The translations under genes were made by a program, and so were the position numbers. Of a stretch of 64,000 nt of DNA, positions 15,906 to 23,859 are shown piece by piece. Origin of the DNA: JBDRRP01 sp964446485 (GTDB lineage: Bacteria; Desulfobacterota; Desulfobacteria; Desulfobacterales; JBDRRP01); the NCBI GenBank assembly GCA_964446485.1, contig CAYUOU010000001.1, positions 62,001-126,000 of the forward strand, given 5' to 3'. The notes below the pieces were generated by a model. That model saw nothing but the letters and a program-made list of their open reading frames with translations. It made no database searches and was not told where the DNA came from. Within the stretch, counting starts at the first letter, position 1, and every line of letters starts with the position of its first letter.

Positions 15906-17225
15906 CTAAAGGGCCGTTTCCGGATGAAACACGTTCACTTCCTTCAGGTCCTCACCGAGGTATTCCCTTTCATTTGGGCCCAATATGCCCAATGAAAGAC
16001 AAATCAGCGTCCACAGGTGCACCACCGGATAGTGGCCTCCATAGTGCTCGCTGAGTTCGTGAATCTGCGCATGGCAGTTGTGGCAGCCGGCAATACAATA
16101 GTCCGCACCGGTTGCCTTGATTTGCTGATCCTTGAGTTGGCCGTATTTGAGGCGCTCATCTTTAAACCCGGACTGTAGAAACCCGCCGCCGCCGCCGCAG
16201 CAATAGTTGTTCGAGCGGTTGGGCTGCATGTCGATGAAATTTTCCTCACCCACAACGGATTTTACAACAAATCGCAAATCCTCGGCGATGGGGTCTCCGT
16301 AACTTTTTCGAACGATCTGGCAGGGGTCCTGAACGGTGAACTTTATTTTTAAGTCTTTGTTCCAGTCCGAATTGACCTTGAGTCTGCCCTCACGAATCCA
16401 CTTGGCGTAGTACTCATAAATATTTTTAACTTCAAAATTGTGTTCAAGATTGAATTTTTTCAGTCCGGCCCGGACTGAGAATGTTACGTGCCCTCACTCG
16501 GTGTTTAGAAACGTTTTTACTTTTAATTTGTTGGCCTGATTGACGGTTGTTCGGGTGATTTTCTCCCAGGAGTCGTTATCCGCCAAAAACATGCAGTAGT
16601 TTTCTCCGGCCCAGCCATGGCTTCCATAGGTCCAATCCACACCAGCAAGGTGAAGGATCTTCCATAACGGTACCAATTCATCCGGTTCGGTGACCGGCTC
16701 CCGAGAATTCTGGTTCAAAAAGAATTCAGCCCCTTCCTTGTCAATGGGTGCCTTCATTTCGGCGAATTCGGGTTGCGCCTCTCGATACTCTTCCAGAACA
16801 TCCTCAACCACAAAGACAAAGTCGTCGGGTGCGGTTCCCATGGCACTGGTGCTCTCGTTTCTCAGCGCCATGTCGCAAGAGCCCAAAATACCCTTGGGAC
16901 GCTCTTCCCTGGGACGCAGGGCGCGCGCGTTGTAAACCAGTTGCGGGATATCAATCTTCATCGGGCAGACATAAATGCATCGTTGGCACATGGTGCACAT
17001 CCACGGCCAGTTGGATTTGGCGATCTCTTCATCCAAACCCAACGCGGCCATGCGTAGAAACTTTCGCGGGTCCATGGCATCAAGGCCTGTTGCCGGGCAT
17101 CCGGAAGAACATGCACCACAGGTGAGGCACAGATTCAAGTTTCCGCCTTCCGGCAGAATTTCCCTGACCTTGTCCATAAATATGCTTCTCTTTTTACCGC
17201 CCACCTGAATGACATCATCATTCAT
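15906..17225 (-). CDS. HdrD/TmcB/DsrK-like iron-sulfur oxidoreductase, predicted selenoprotein (in-frame TGA)
   Basis: The reading frame runs 439 codons from an ATG with an excellent SD (AGGAGG, 8 bases upstream) to a TAG, crossed by one TGA at 16496-16494 (codon 244). The N-terminal half has two [4Fe-4S] ferredoxin motifs (Cys33/36/39/43 and Cys77/80/83/87, each ending CP). The C-terminal half has a CCG domain: Cys302-x39-Cys342-Cys343-Gly, then Cys377, Cys381-x2-Cys384. This layout is that of HdrD, DsrK and TmcB, which pass electrons at a noncubane cluster. The TGA replaces the Cys expected in FLNTE-C-GHV, a position I recall as Cys (ECGH) in DsrK/TmcB relatives. A SECIS-like stem-loop follows immediately. 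Ordinary gene calling would split it into 16494-17225 and 15906-16277. A nonsense mutation is the alternative, but the downstream half keeps all its cysteines. No tmcA, tmcC or hdr partners are adjacent, so its complex is unknown. Confidence 0.82.
16460..16478 (-). promoter_or_regulatory. SECIS-like stem-loop downstream of the in-frame TGA
   Basis: On the minus strand, 15 bases after the TGA, a perfect 7-base-pair stem (TCAGTCC/GGACTGA) closes a 5-base loop GGGCC. The loop begins 23 bases after the TGA and starts with G. This fits the bacterial SECIS rule of a short apical loop with G in its first positions, about 16-37 bases from the UGA. It also lies inside coding sequence, as bacterial SECIS elements do. 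Confidence 0.75.
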
Positions 17226-18038
17226 CGATTCCGCCTCCTGTTCTGAGTAGGTTGTTCCTAGCGCCATTAGAGAAAACTTGAACGACAGTACGCAATTCAT
17301 TTTAAAAAGTGCTGCGCCCGATGCGCAACCCCACTGCCAAAAGCATAAAACATGCCCGATTAAAAAAAGGTGAGATTCAAATAAATTGTTTATTTTCAAA
17401 TTGATAACGCCAACAAAGAAAGAAAGGCCAATAGGTGGGTCGCAATTCTGAGCCTAAACAATCGGTGATAGGTCTTGAATATGCGACTCTATTCGGGGAT
17501 TGCATGGAGATATTGGCCGCAACAACGACACTGCTTCTCAGGCGGGGGCCGCTTGCGGGATTGCTTTCAGATCTCGGAACGCCTTGAGGGTCAATCTTCC
17601 AGGAACGGTGGGCCAGCCGAGATAGGAGGTGACATCATTGAGGAACATGACGAAAACCTGTTTAACACCTGTTGAAAACCATTCGTTTTTCAACAAGGCA
17701 ATCAATCCGGACAACAACACACCTTTTATAGGAAGGCAATTATCAATGGATTAAACAATAAATAATTTATTATTCAATATAAATTCAATAGGTTGTTGAG
17801 TTATTGAAATTATTGACAATGCTTATGTTTGTCTTTTTTAAATTATCATTTAACAACAATAAGACTATTGATGGAAGACAATATCAGTCACCTCGTCGCC
17901 GGCTTTCCTCGAGATTCATCACGACGCCCAAATCCTCTTCATACATCGATACATAATGATTGTATCTACCGGCTAATCGCGCTATATATATGGACTTTTT
18001 GATACTATTACCACAAGATGTTGTTTACTAAGGGAAAA
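17226..18038. other. AT-rich gene-free region, candidate replication origin
   Basis: About 810 bases without a convincing gene separate leftward from rightward genes. From about 17640 to 17870 it becomes strongly AT-rich. It holds a 9-base inverted repeat (TGTTGAAAA...TTTTCAACA, 17670-17695), repeated CAATA/TATTG blocks in direct and inverted order (about 17765-17815), and an AATAAATAATTTATTATT tract. One site, TTTTTCAAC (17686-17694), fits the relaxed DnaA box TTWTNCAMM; no perfect TTATCCACA is present. A TTGACA at about 17813 could be the -35 of the rdgC-dnaN-gyrB transcript. Position beside dnaN-gyrB and 18 kb from parS supports an oriC role, but dnaA is not in the window. A 61-codon minus-strand frame at 17538-17720 has no support. 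Confidence 0.5.
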
Positions 18039-18653
18039 ATGGGACTGCTCACCAACTCTGCTTCAATAACGCAGTATCGGGTCGAAGGGAAGATGACCGA
18101 ACCCCTGTTGAAAAACCTCCACAAGGGTCTCCAACAGCACTGCATCCAGGATATAGATAATGAATCCATCGAAAAATCGGTTGGATGGACTCCTATCGAC
18201 CATCCCTACGAACCCGATTTTTCTCAGACACCCTTCGTGATCGGAGAATACGTCTTTTTTTCCCTGCGCATGGACAAGAAGACCATCCCCACTAAGATTT
18301 TCAAGAAGATGCTGCACAAGGAAATGGCCCGGCAGTTGAAAAACAATCAGCGGGAGTTTCTCTCAAAAACAGAAAAACAGGAGTTACGTGATCGGGTTAT
18401 CCATCAACTCCTAATTAGAATTCCTGCTAATCCAAATATTTATGATGTTTTGTGGCATTATGAAAAAGGAGAGGTGAATTTTTTTTCAACCCTCAAAGCC
18501 GCCAACGAGGCCATTGAGACCTTATTCATCAAGTCTTTTAATCTCACCCTGATCCGTCTGTTTCCCTACACCTTGGCCGAATGGGGATGCCGGTTGTCGG
18601 ATGAGCAAAAGGATATTCTCCTCTCCCTCTCACCAATGGGATTCGTCGAGTAG
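18039..18653 (+). CDS. RdgC family protein, N-terminal half
   Basis: 204 residues resembling the first two-thirds of E. coli RdgC, a DNA-binding ring protein that modulates RecA and replication-linked recombination. Corresponding segments are SIEKSVGWTPI (RdgC MGWVPP), EYVFFSLRMDKKTIPTKIF (KEEKILPSPVI), LSKTEKQELRDRVIHQLL (LKKTEKDSLKDEVLHSLL), and the LIRLFPYTLAEW tail. AAGG precedes the ATG at 18039; an ATG seven codons upstream lacks an SD. It ends in TAG. After TAG GAA TAG AGC AAC the same frame continues as the next gene. It starts the run leading into dnaN and gyrB. Confidence 0.65.
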   Translation: MGLLTNSASITQYRVEGKMTEPLLKNLHKGLQQHCIQDIDNESIEKSVGWTPIDHPYEPDFSQTPFVIGEYVFFSLRMDKKTIPTKIFKKMLHKEMARQLKNNQREFLSKTEKQELRDRVIHQLLIRIPANPNIYDVLWHYEKGEVNFFSTLKAANEAIETLFIKSFNLTLIRLFPYTLAEWGCRLSDEQKDILLSLSPMGFVE

Positions 18654-18665
18654 GAATAGAGCAAC

Positions 18666-19229
18666 ATGTTGGATATCAGTGCAAGCTATAACCGCTTTTC
18701 TTTTCTCGGGTATGAATTTTTAACCTGGCTGTGGTTCATGATTGAAGAGGAGCCTCGTTCCTTGGCGTCCAATCCGGATAAACCGGTCGCAATCGATGTG
18801 GGCAATCGTATTGTTATTGAAAACAGAATGGGTGAAGACGCTTTGGAAACCATTACAATCAAGGGGGATGATGCCGGCCTTGAGGAGGCGCTTTTGGCCC
18901 TTCGCAAAGGCGCACTCGTCTCCGAAATAAACTTGCTTTACCGGGAAGCCGACCACGAGTGGCAGTTCACTCTCAAAGGGGAAAGCCTTCATCTTGCGTC
19001 AGTGAAGATACCAAAAACGGATCGCGTCACCTCAGGCGAATCCGTCGAGGGCGCTTTGCTTGAAAAAACATACCTTTATGAGTGTCTCATAGGGGTAATT
19101 AGAATTCTCTACCAGCAGTTTATCCAACTTCGATTGTCAAATGACTGGCAGGTACAGACAGTTCCACGGATGAGAGACTGGATCATCGCTGAAACTGCGT
19201 CGGGAAAGCCGTCGAAAATCGCTGGGTAA
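18666..19229 (+). CDS. RdgC-like C-terminal half or companion protein
   Basis: 187 residues in the same frame as the preceding gene, separated from its end only by TAG GAA TAG AGC AAC. The central part (ALLALRKGALVSEINLLY..., EWQFTLKGESLHLASVKIP) parallels the C-terminal half of RdgC (HIEAGKVVTKLAL..., IQFVMCDDGSLKRLKF). The N-terminal FLGYEFLTWLWF looks like an internal segment of a longer protein. TAGGA overlapping the previous stop could serve as its own SD (10 bases before ATG). So the pair may be a naturally split RdgC, a gene interrupted by two amber codons, or a readthrough product. It ends 25 bases before dnaN. Confidence 0.55.
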   Translation: MLDISASYNRFSFLGYEFLTWLWFMIEEEPRSLASNPDKPVAIDVGNRIVIENRMGEDALETITIKGDDAGLEEALLALRKGALVSEINLLYREADHEWQFTLKGESLHLASVKIPKTDRVTSGESVEGALLEKTYLYECLIGVIRILYQQFIQLRLSNDWQVQTVPRMRDWIIAETASGKPSKIAG

Positions 19230-19254
19230 TCAGAAACGACAAGGGGTGGGACCA

Positions 19255-20373
19255 ATGAAAATCACCGTTAACAAAAATGATGTTCTGGACGTGTTGTCCA
19301 AAATCCAGGGGATCACCGGGAGAAAGAGCAATCTTGCCATTACCTCCTGTGTTTTGATGACGGCCATCGCAGAAGGTGTGGTGTTTCAGGTGACTGATCT
19401 CGAGACCGGTTTTGAGGGAAGCTATGGCGCCAGTGTGGAAAAAGAAGGATCGGTGGCCATCAACGCGCGGAAATTTTTCGAAATTGTGAGAGATTTTCCA
19501 AGTGAGAACATTCTTATCAATGAAATAGAAAATCACTGGATCGAGATCGGTGGCGGCAGCAGTGTGGAGTATCACATCGTGGGAATGGATCCCGAGGATT
19601 TTCCGACGATACCCCTCCTGGAAGAAGCGTCCTTTCTATCCATAGAAAGCCTGCAATTCAAACGCATGATTGAAAAATCCCTTGTTATCAGCCCCACCGA
19701 CGACAAGCGGGCGCATATCAGCGGGGTGTATTTTGAACAGATTGTCGACGACAACGGCAGTTTCGTGCGCATGGTATCCACCGATGGCAGTCGTCTTTCC
19801 AAGGTGGATTATATCTTGGAAACTGACGTTCAACTGGATCTTGAAGGCGGGGCCATCATTCCGAAAAAAGGGCTTCAAGAGGTAAACAAGTTTCTGGACA
19901 ACGAAGGAACCGTTTCCGTCGGATTCAAGGAAAATCACTTTGTCGCAAAAAAAGACAAAGAAATCATCATAATTCGTCTTCTTGAAGGTGAGTTTCCCAA
20001 ATACCATGATCTCGTATCCATGAGCGGCGGCGAGTTCATCGTGATCGACAAGTATGCGCTTCAAATGATGTTAAAGCGCATGTCCATCCTGGGTTCTGAA
20101 AATTATAAAGGCGTCATTTTTAAATTTACCGAGGACAAGCTGGTGGTAAGTTCAACCAATCCTGATATCGGTGAATCCAAGGAGGATATGGCGATCACTT
20201 ACAGCGGGAAATCCATGGAGATGGCCTTCAACCCAAGGTATTTCATTGATGCCATCAGTGTGCTTGAGGACGACAGCGTTACCCTGAACATTATCGAAGC
20301 GGAAAAACCGTGTATGGTGCGCAGTGATGCCGACAAAAGTTATGTTTGCGTCATTATGCCCATGCGGATTTAG
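19255..20373 (+). CDS. dnaN: DNA polymerase III sliding clamp (beta subunit)
   Basis: A 372-residue clamp with three beta-clamp domains. It encircles DNA and tethers polymerase III and repair enzymes. Characteristic segments are MKITVNKNDVL..LSKIQGITGRKSNLAI at the N-terminus, EDFPTIP in domain 2, RAHISGVYFE, MVSTDGSRLSK, LLEGEFPKYHDLV, the domain-3 MAFNPRYFIDAI and the C-terminal VCVIMPMRI (the hydrophobic-pocket tail VMPMR type). AAGGGGTGGGA precedes the chosen ATG; three codons upstream a GTG is possible. gyrB follows after 6 bases, so the two are an operon. Confidence 0.96.
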   Translation: MKITVNKNDVLDVLSKIQGITGRKSNLAITSCVLMTAIAEGVVFQVTDLETGFEGSYGASVEKEGSVAINARKFFEIVRDFPSENILINEIENHWIEIGGGSSVEYHIVGMDPEDFPTIPLLEEASFLSIESLQFKRMIEKSLVISPTDDKRAHISGVYFEQIVDDNGSFVRMVSTDGSRLSKVDYILETDVQLDLEGGAIIPKKGLQEVNKFLDNEGTVSVGFKENHFVAKKDKEIIIIRLLEGEFPKYHDLVSMSGGEFIVIDKYALQMMLKRMSILGSENYKGVIFKFTEDKLVVSSTNPDIGESKEDMAITYSGKSMEMAFNPRYFIDAISVLEDDSVTLNIIEAEKPCMVRSDADKSYVCVIMPMRI

Positions 20374-20379
20374 GAAATT

Positions 20380-22809
20380 ATGGAACCTATTTATGATGCC
20401 AGCAGTATCGATGTTCTTGAGGGGCTAGAGCCCGTTCGGCTTAGACCCTCCATGTATATCGGGAATGTGGACGTGGCCGGTCTGCACCATTTGGTTTACG
20501 AAGTTGTGGACAACAGCATCGACGAAGCCATGGCCGGATATTGCGATGAGGTGGTCGTTGTTGTGCACAGCGACGGAAGCGTCAGCGTCGAAGACAACGG
20601 GCGGGGTATTCCGGTGGGCATCCATCAGACCGAACTGGTGCCCGCCGTTGAAGTGGTGCTGACCAAACTTCATGCCGGCGGCAAGTTTGACAACGACAGC
20701 TATAAGGTTTCCGGCGGTCTTCACGGCGTCGGTGTGAGCGTCGTCAATGCATTGTCCCGCTTTCTCGAGGTAGAAATCTACAAAGACGGAAAGATATACT
20801 ATCAGACTTACGAACGGGGATTGAAGACCAGTGAATTGACGGTGACCGGTGAAACGGACAAACGCGGCACAAAGATTCACTTTATACCGGACAACACCAT
20901 CTTCAACACCGTTGATTTCAATTTCGATATTTTGGTCAGGCGCCTTCGGGAATTGGCGTTTCTCAACAAAGGCATCCACATCCTGCTCAAAGACGAGCGC
21001 ACGGATCGAACCGAATCCTTTCACTATGAAGGCGGCATTGTTTCTTTTGTTGAATTTATCAACAAACACCATACCGCCATGCATGATCCTATTTTCATCG
21101 TCGGTGAGCGCGCCGATGTGCAGATGGAAGTGGCCATTCAGTACAATGATACCTATAAAGAGAATATTTTCTCTTTTGCTAATAATATCAATACTGTAGA
21201 GGGTGGATTCCACCTAATCGGATTCAAAGCCGCACTGACTCGGACCATCAATACATATGGTCTCAACGGCAACCTCCCCAAAAACCTTCAAGCCAAGATC
21301 AGCGGCGATGACATCCGCGAGGGGCTCACCGCGGTGATCAGTGTGCGGATCAAATCACCGCAGTTCGAGGGACAGACAAAAACCAAACTCGGCAACAGCG
21401 AAGTCAAGGGGTTGGTGGAGTCACTGATCAACGAAAAGCTGGGGAACTACCTTGAAGAAAACCCGGCTGTCGCCAAGCGCATTATGTCCAAGGCGGTGGA
21501 CGCCGCCCGGGCGAGGGACGCCGCCCGGCGCGCCCGCGATCTGGCTCGAAAACAGGGCGCCCTGGTGGACGCCACCCTACCCGGGAAATTGGCCGATTGT
21601 CAGGTCGCCGACCCGGCCCTTCGCGAGTTGTTTCTTGTGGAGGGCGATTCGGCCGGCGGCAGCGCCAAACAGGGGCGAAACAGAGAATTTCAGGCTATTC
21701 TTCCCCTCAAGGGAAAGATTCTCAACGTTGAGAAGGCGCGTTTCGACAAGATCCTTCGCAGCGAGGAAATAAAGAACATCATCACTGCCCTCGGCACCGG
21801 CGTCGGCAAAGAAGAATACAATGTCGACAACATCCGGTACCACAAGATCATCATCATGACCGATGCCGATGTGGACGGGTCTCATATCCGCACCCTGCTG
21901 CTGACGTTTTTTTATAGACAGATGCCGGAGTTGATCGAGAACGGTTATCTATATATTGCCCAGCCACCGCTGTTTCGGGTGGGTAAAGGAAAAAACCCCA
22001 CCTACATGAAAGACGACCTGTCTTTCAACGATTACATTCTTAAACGGGCCTGTCAGGAAAAACGGGTTAGAAACAGTGACGCGAATGCTGTACTCGAAGG
22101 TCATGAACTCTATCTATTCGTTTGTAACCTTTCCGAATATATCACCACCATCAACGGCTTGAGGAACCGTCACATACAGCCGGTTCTGGGGGAAATTCTC
22201 GCGTCTTCAGGGGTGGACGGTCAAAACGATCTGCTCGATCGGGTCAAGATGAATGAACTCCGGCAGCGAATTGTGTCCGCCGGTTTCGAAGCCAGTGCGG
22301 TGGCCTGGGACAGCGATCGACAGGCCTTTGAATTCACGGTGGCCCCGGTTGTTGAAGAAGCGTTGGTGGCGGAGCGTTTTGCCGCGCTGAGTGATTTTGA
22401 CCAACCGGTCATCGTCGGCAAAGGCCTTGTGCTTTCCAACGCCTATCAAAGGGCCAAGCTCATGTGGCAACGGCTCCGGGCTTTCGACTACCCCCCTTTT
22501 CGCATCCAAGCGGGCGAAAATGACAATCTGATCGGTGATCTTGGGGATAAACGGCAGCTGCTGGAAGCGCTCCTTGAAGAGGGGAAAAAAGGTCTTCAGG
22601 TTCAGCGATATAAGGGGTTGGGCGAGATGAATCCCGATCAGCTGTGGGAAACCACCATGAATCCCGAAACCCGAACGCTGCTGAAAGTACGTGTTGAGGA
22701 TGTGGTGGATACCGATCAAATTTTCACCATCCTCATGGGCGAGGAGGTGGAACCGCGTCGTGAGTTTATTCAGAGTAATGCATTAGAAGTCAGTATGCTC
22801 GACATATAG
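20380..22809 (+). CDS. gyrB: DNA gyrase subunit B
   Basis: An 809-residue type IIA topoisomerase ATPase subunit that introduces negative supercoils together with GyrA. Visible domains are the GHKL ATPase (EVVDNSIDEAMAGY; VEDNGRGIPVG; GGLHGVGVSVVNALS), the transducer, the TOPRIM domain (LFLVEGDSAGGSAKQ, MTDADVDGSHIRTLLL) and the C-terminal QRYKGLGEMNPDQLWETTM. A roughly 170-residue insertion-type region lies between TOPRIM halves, as in Gram-negative GyrB. TAGGA precedes the ATG. recF, usually between dnaN and gyrB near origins, is absent. A short hairpin follows the stop. Confidence 0.97.
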   Translation: MEPIYDASSIDVLEGLEPVRLRPSMYIGNVDVAGLHHLVYEVVDNSIDEAMAGYCDEVVVVVHSDGSVSVEDNGRGIPVGIHQTELVPAVEVVLTKLHAGGKFDNDSYKVSGGLHGVGVSVVNALSRFLEVEIYKDGKIYYQTYERGLKTSELTVTGETDKRGTKIHFIPDNTIFNTVDFNFDILVRRLRELAFLNKGIHILLKDERTDRTESFHYEGGIVSFVEFINKHHTAMHDPIFIVGERADVQMEVAIQYNDTYKENIFSFANNINTVEGGFHLIGFKAALTRTINTYGLNGNLPKNLQAKISGDDIREGLTAVISVRIKSPQFEGQTKTKLGNSEVKGLVESLINEKLGNYLEENPAVAKRIMSKAVDAARARDAARRARDLARKQGALVDATLPGKLADCQVADPALRELFLVEGDSAGGSAKQGRNREFQAILPLKGKILNVEKARFDKILRSEEIKNIITALGTGVGKEEYNVDNIRYHKIIIMTDADVDGSHIRTLLLTFFYRQMPELIENGYLYIAQPPLFRVGKGKNPTYMKDDLSFNDYILKRACQEKRVRNSDANAVLEGHELYLFVCNLSEYITTINGLRNRHIQPVLGEILASSGVDGQNDLLDRVKMNELRQRIVSAGFEASAVAWDSDRQAFEFTVAPVVEEALVAERFAALSDFDQPVIVGKGLVLSNAYQRAKLMWQRLRAFDYPPFRIQAGENDNLIGDLGDKRQLLEALLEEGKKGLQVQRYKGLGEMNPDQLWETTMNPETRTLLKVRVEDVVDTDQIFTILMGEEVEPRREFIQSNALEVSMLDI

Positions 22810-22825
22810 TGACGATCATCGTCAC
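22809..22825. repeat. Short perfect hairpin at the gyrB stop
   Basis: GTGACGA and TCGTCAC flank a 3-base loop, starting at the last base of gyrB. There is no T-run, so it is not a typical terminator. The 142 bases that follow, up to the next gene, show no other feature. Confidence 0.4.
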
Positions 22826-22967
22826 AAATATTTGAAGCCTTGAGCTATAACCGATGGCTACTTAACATTCTGGCTGTCGGAAATTCACCCAGAATATTCA
22901 CCGACTCATAGTTGTTTAACCCGATATACCATCACGGCGCGGGGTTGCTAAACTATATGAGGTCACT

Positions 22968-23765
22968 ATGAAAATACATTCTGTCGCCGCCAGAGACCTG
23001 CCGGACCTTTGGTTTCAGGCGGTTCACGATATTTTGGACAAGGGGCGGCGGTTTACCATCGATCGGGGATCCTACGCCGGTCAGACAAGGCTTGAATACG
23101 ATTACTTCATCGGGCACGTGCGATATCCCGGCACCCAACCGCTGATCCCCGATATTCCTCCCGCCTGCGGCATTCCCAATCCCGTGGAGGAAAACTACAT
23201 CTATGGCGGGGATGGGTACGAACGCTCGTATATCGAATACCTGATGACCGGTGCCAAGCAGGAGGGAGAGTCCTACACCTATGGTGAACGGTTGGCCCGA
23301 AGCCCTATAGACGGGAACAAACTGGCCTGGTGGGAAAGTGCCAACAAGGAGATCATTGATCACCGGGATGTGGACGGCCATGCCGTGTTTGAGGAAGACG
23401 GTGTGCTGTATCTCAATCAGATCGAGTGGATCATTCAGACATACAAGCAATTCGGCGAGCGCAACAACCAGATGGTGCTTCAAGTGGCGCACCCCACGGA
23501 TCTCGCCCTTCTGGACCCGCCATGTCTGCGCAGCATCGACACCCGCATCCAAGACGGGGCGCTTCATTTCGTGGTTTATTTCAGATCTTGGGATTTATGG
23601 GGCGGTCTGCCGGCCAACCTTGCCGGTATTCAGAATCTCAAAGAGTACATGGCGAGCGAAATCGGCGTCAGCGACGGCGAACTGATTGTCGAGAGCAAGG
23701 GGCTCCATCTGTACGGCTATGCCGAAGACCTGGCCAAGCTTCGGTGTATGAGGGAGTGTTCATAA
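22968..23765 (+). CDS. Thymidylate synthase family protein
   Basis: A 265-residue protein of the thymidylate synthase / dCMP hydroxymethylase superfamily. The nucleophile region reads HPTDLALLDPPCLRSIDTR (Cys186). It is followed by FVVYFRSWDLWGGLPANLAG, where the canonical family has QRS.D...G.PFN. SYTYGERLA (about 103-111) corresponds to the YG..LR segment. The sequence is nearer to archaeal-type ThyA (MTH774-like) than to E. coli ThyA. It probably methylates dUMP using methylene-tetrahydrofolate, but a hydroxymethylase activity is possible. GAGGT lies before the ATG. A strong terminator follows. Confidence 0.72.
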   Translation: MKIHSVAARDLPDLWFQAVHDILDKGRRFTIDRGSYAGQTRLEYDYFIGHVRYPGTQPLIPDIPPACGIPNPVEENYIYGGDGYERSYIEYLMTGAKQEGESYTYGERLARSPIDGNKLAWWESANKEIIDHRDVDGHAVFEEDGVLYLNQIEWIIQTYKQFGERNNQMVLQVAHPTDLALLDPPCLRSIDTRIQDGALHFVVYFRSWDLWGGLPANLAGIQNLKEYMASEIGVSDGELIVESKGLHLYGYAEDLAKLRCMRECS

Positions 23766-23827
23766 AAGGGGTGCCCCGGCGGTCGGCCGAACCACCCCTC
23801 TGAAGGCGGCACACGGTTGATGTTTTT

Positions 23828-23859
23828 AACCCCGGGAGAGGGCTCTCCTGGGGTTTTTG
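23828..23859 (+). terminator. Rho-independent terminator after the thymidylate synthase gene
   Basis: AACCCCGGGAGA (23828-23839) pairs with TCTCCTGGGGTT (one mismatch) around a short loop, followed by TTTTTGTT. It lies between convergent genes. On the minus strand the same stem lacks a good T-run, so it mainly serves the plus strand. Confidence 0.85.

Noticed and set aside
17538..17720. 60-residue minus-strand reading frame in the origin-like region
   Set aside because: GTG start with poor SD placement, no recognisable family, and it runs into the AT-rich repeat zone.
18651..18665. Pyrrolysine readthrough of TAG GAA TAG between the RdgC pieces
   Set aside because: TAG ends several ordinary genes here (dnaN, yidC, the TPR gene), two ambers lie three codons apart, and the second gene has its own SD and ATG. 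Kept only as a remote option.
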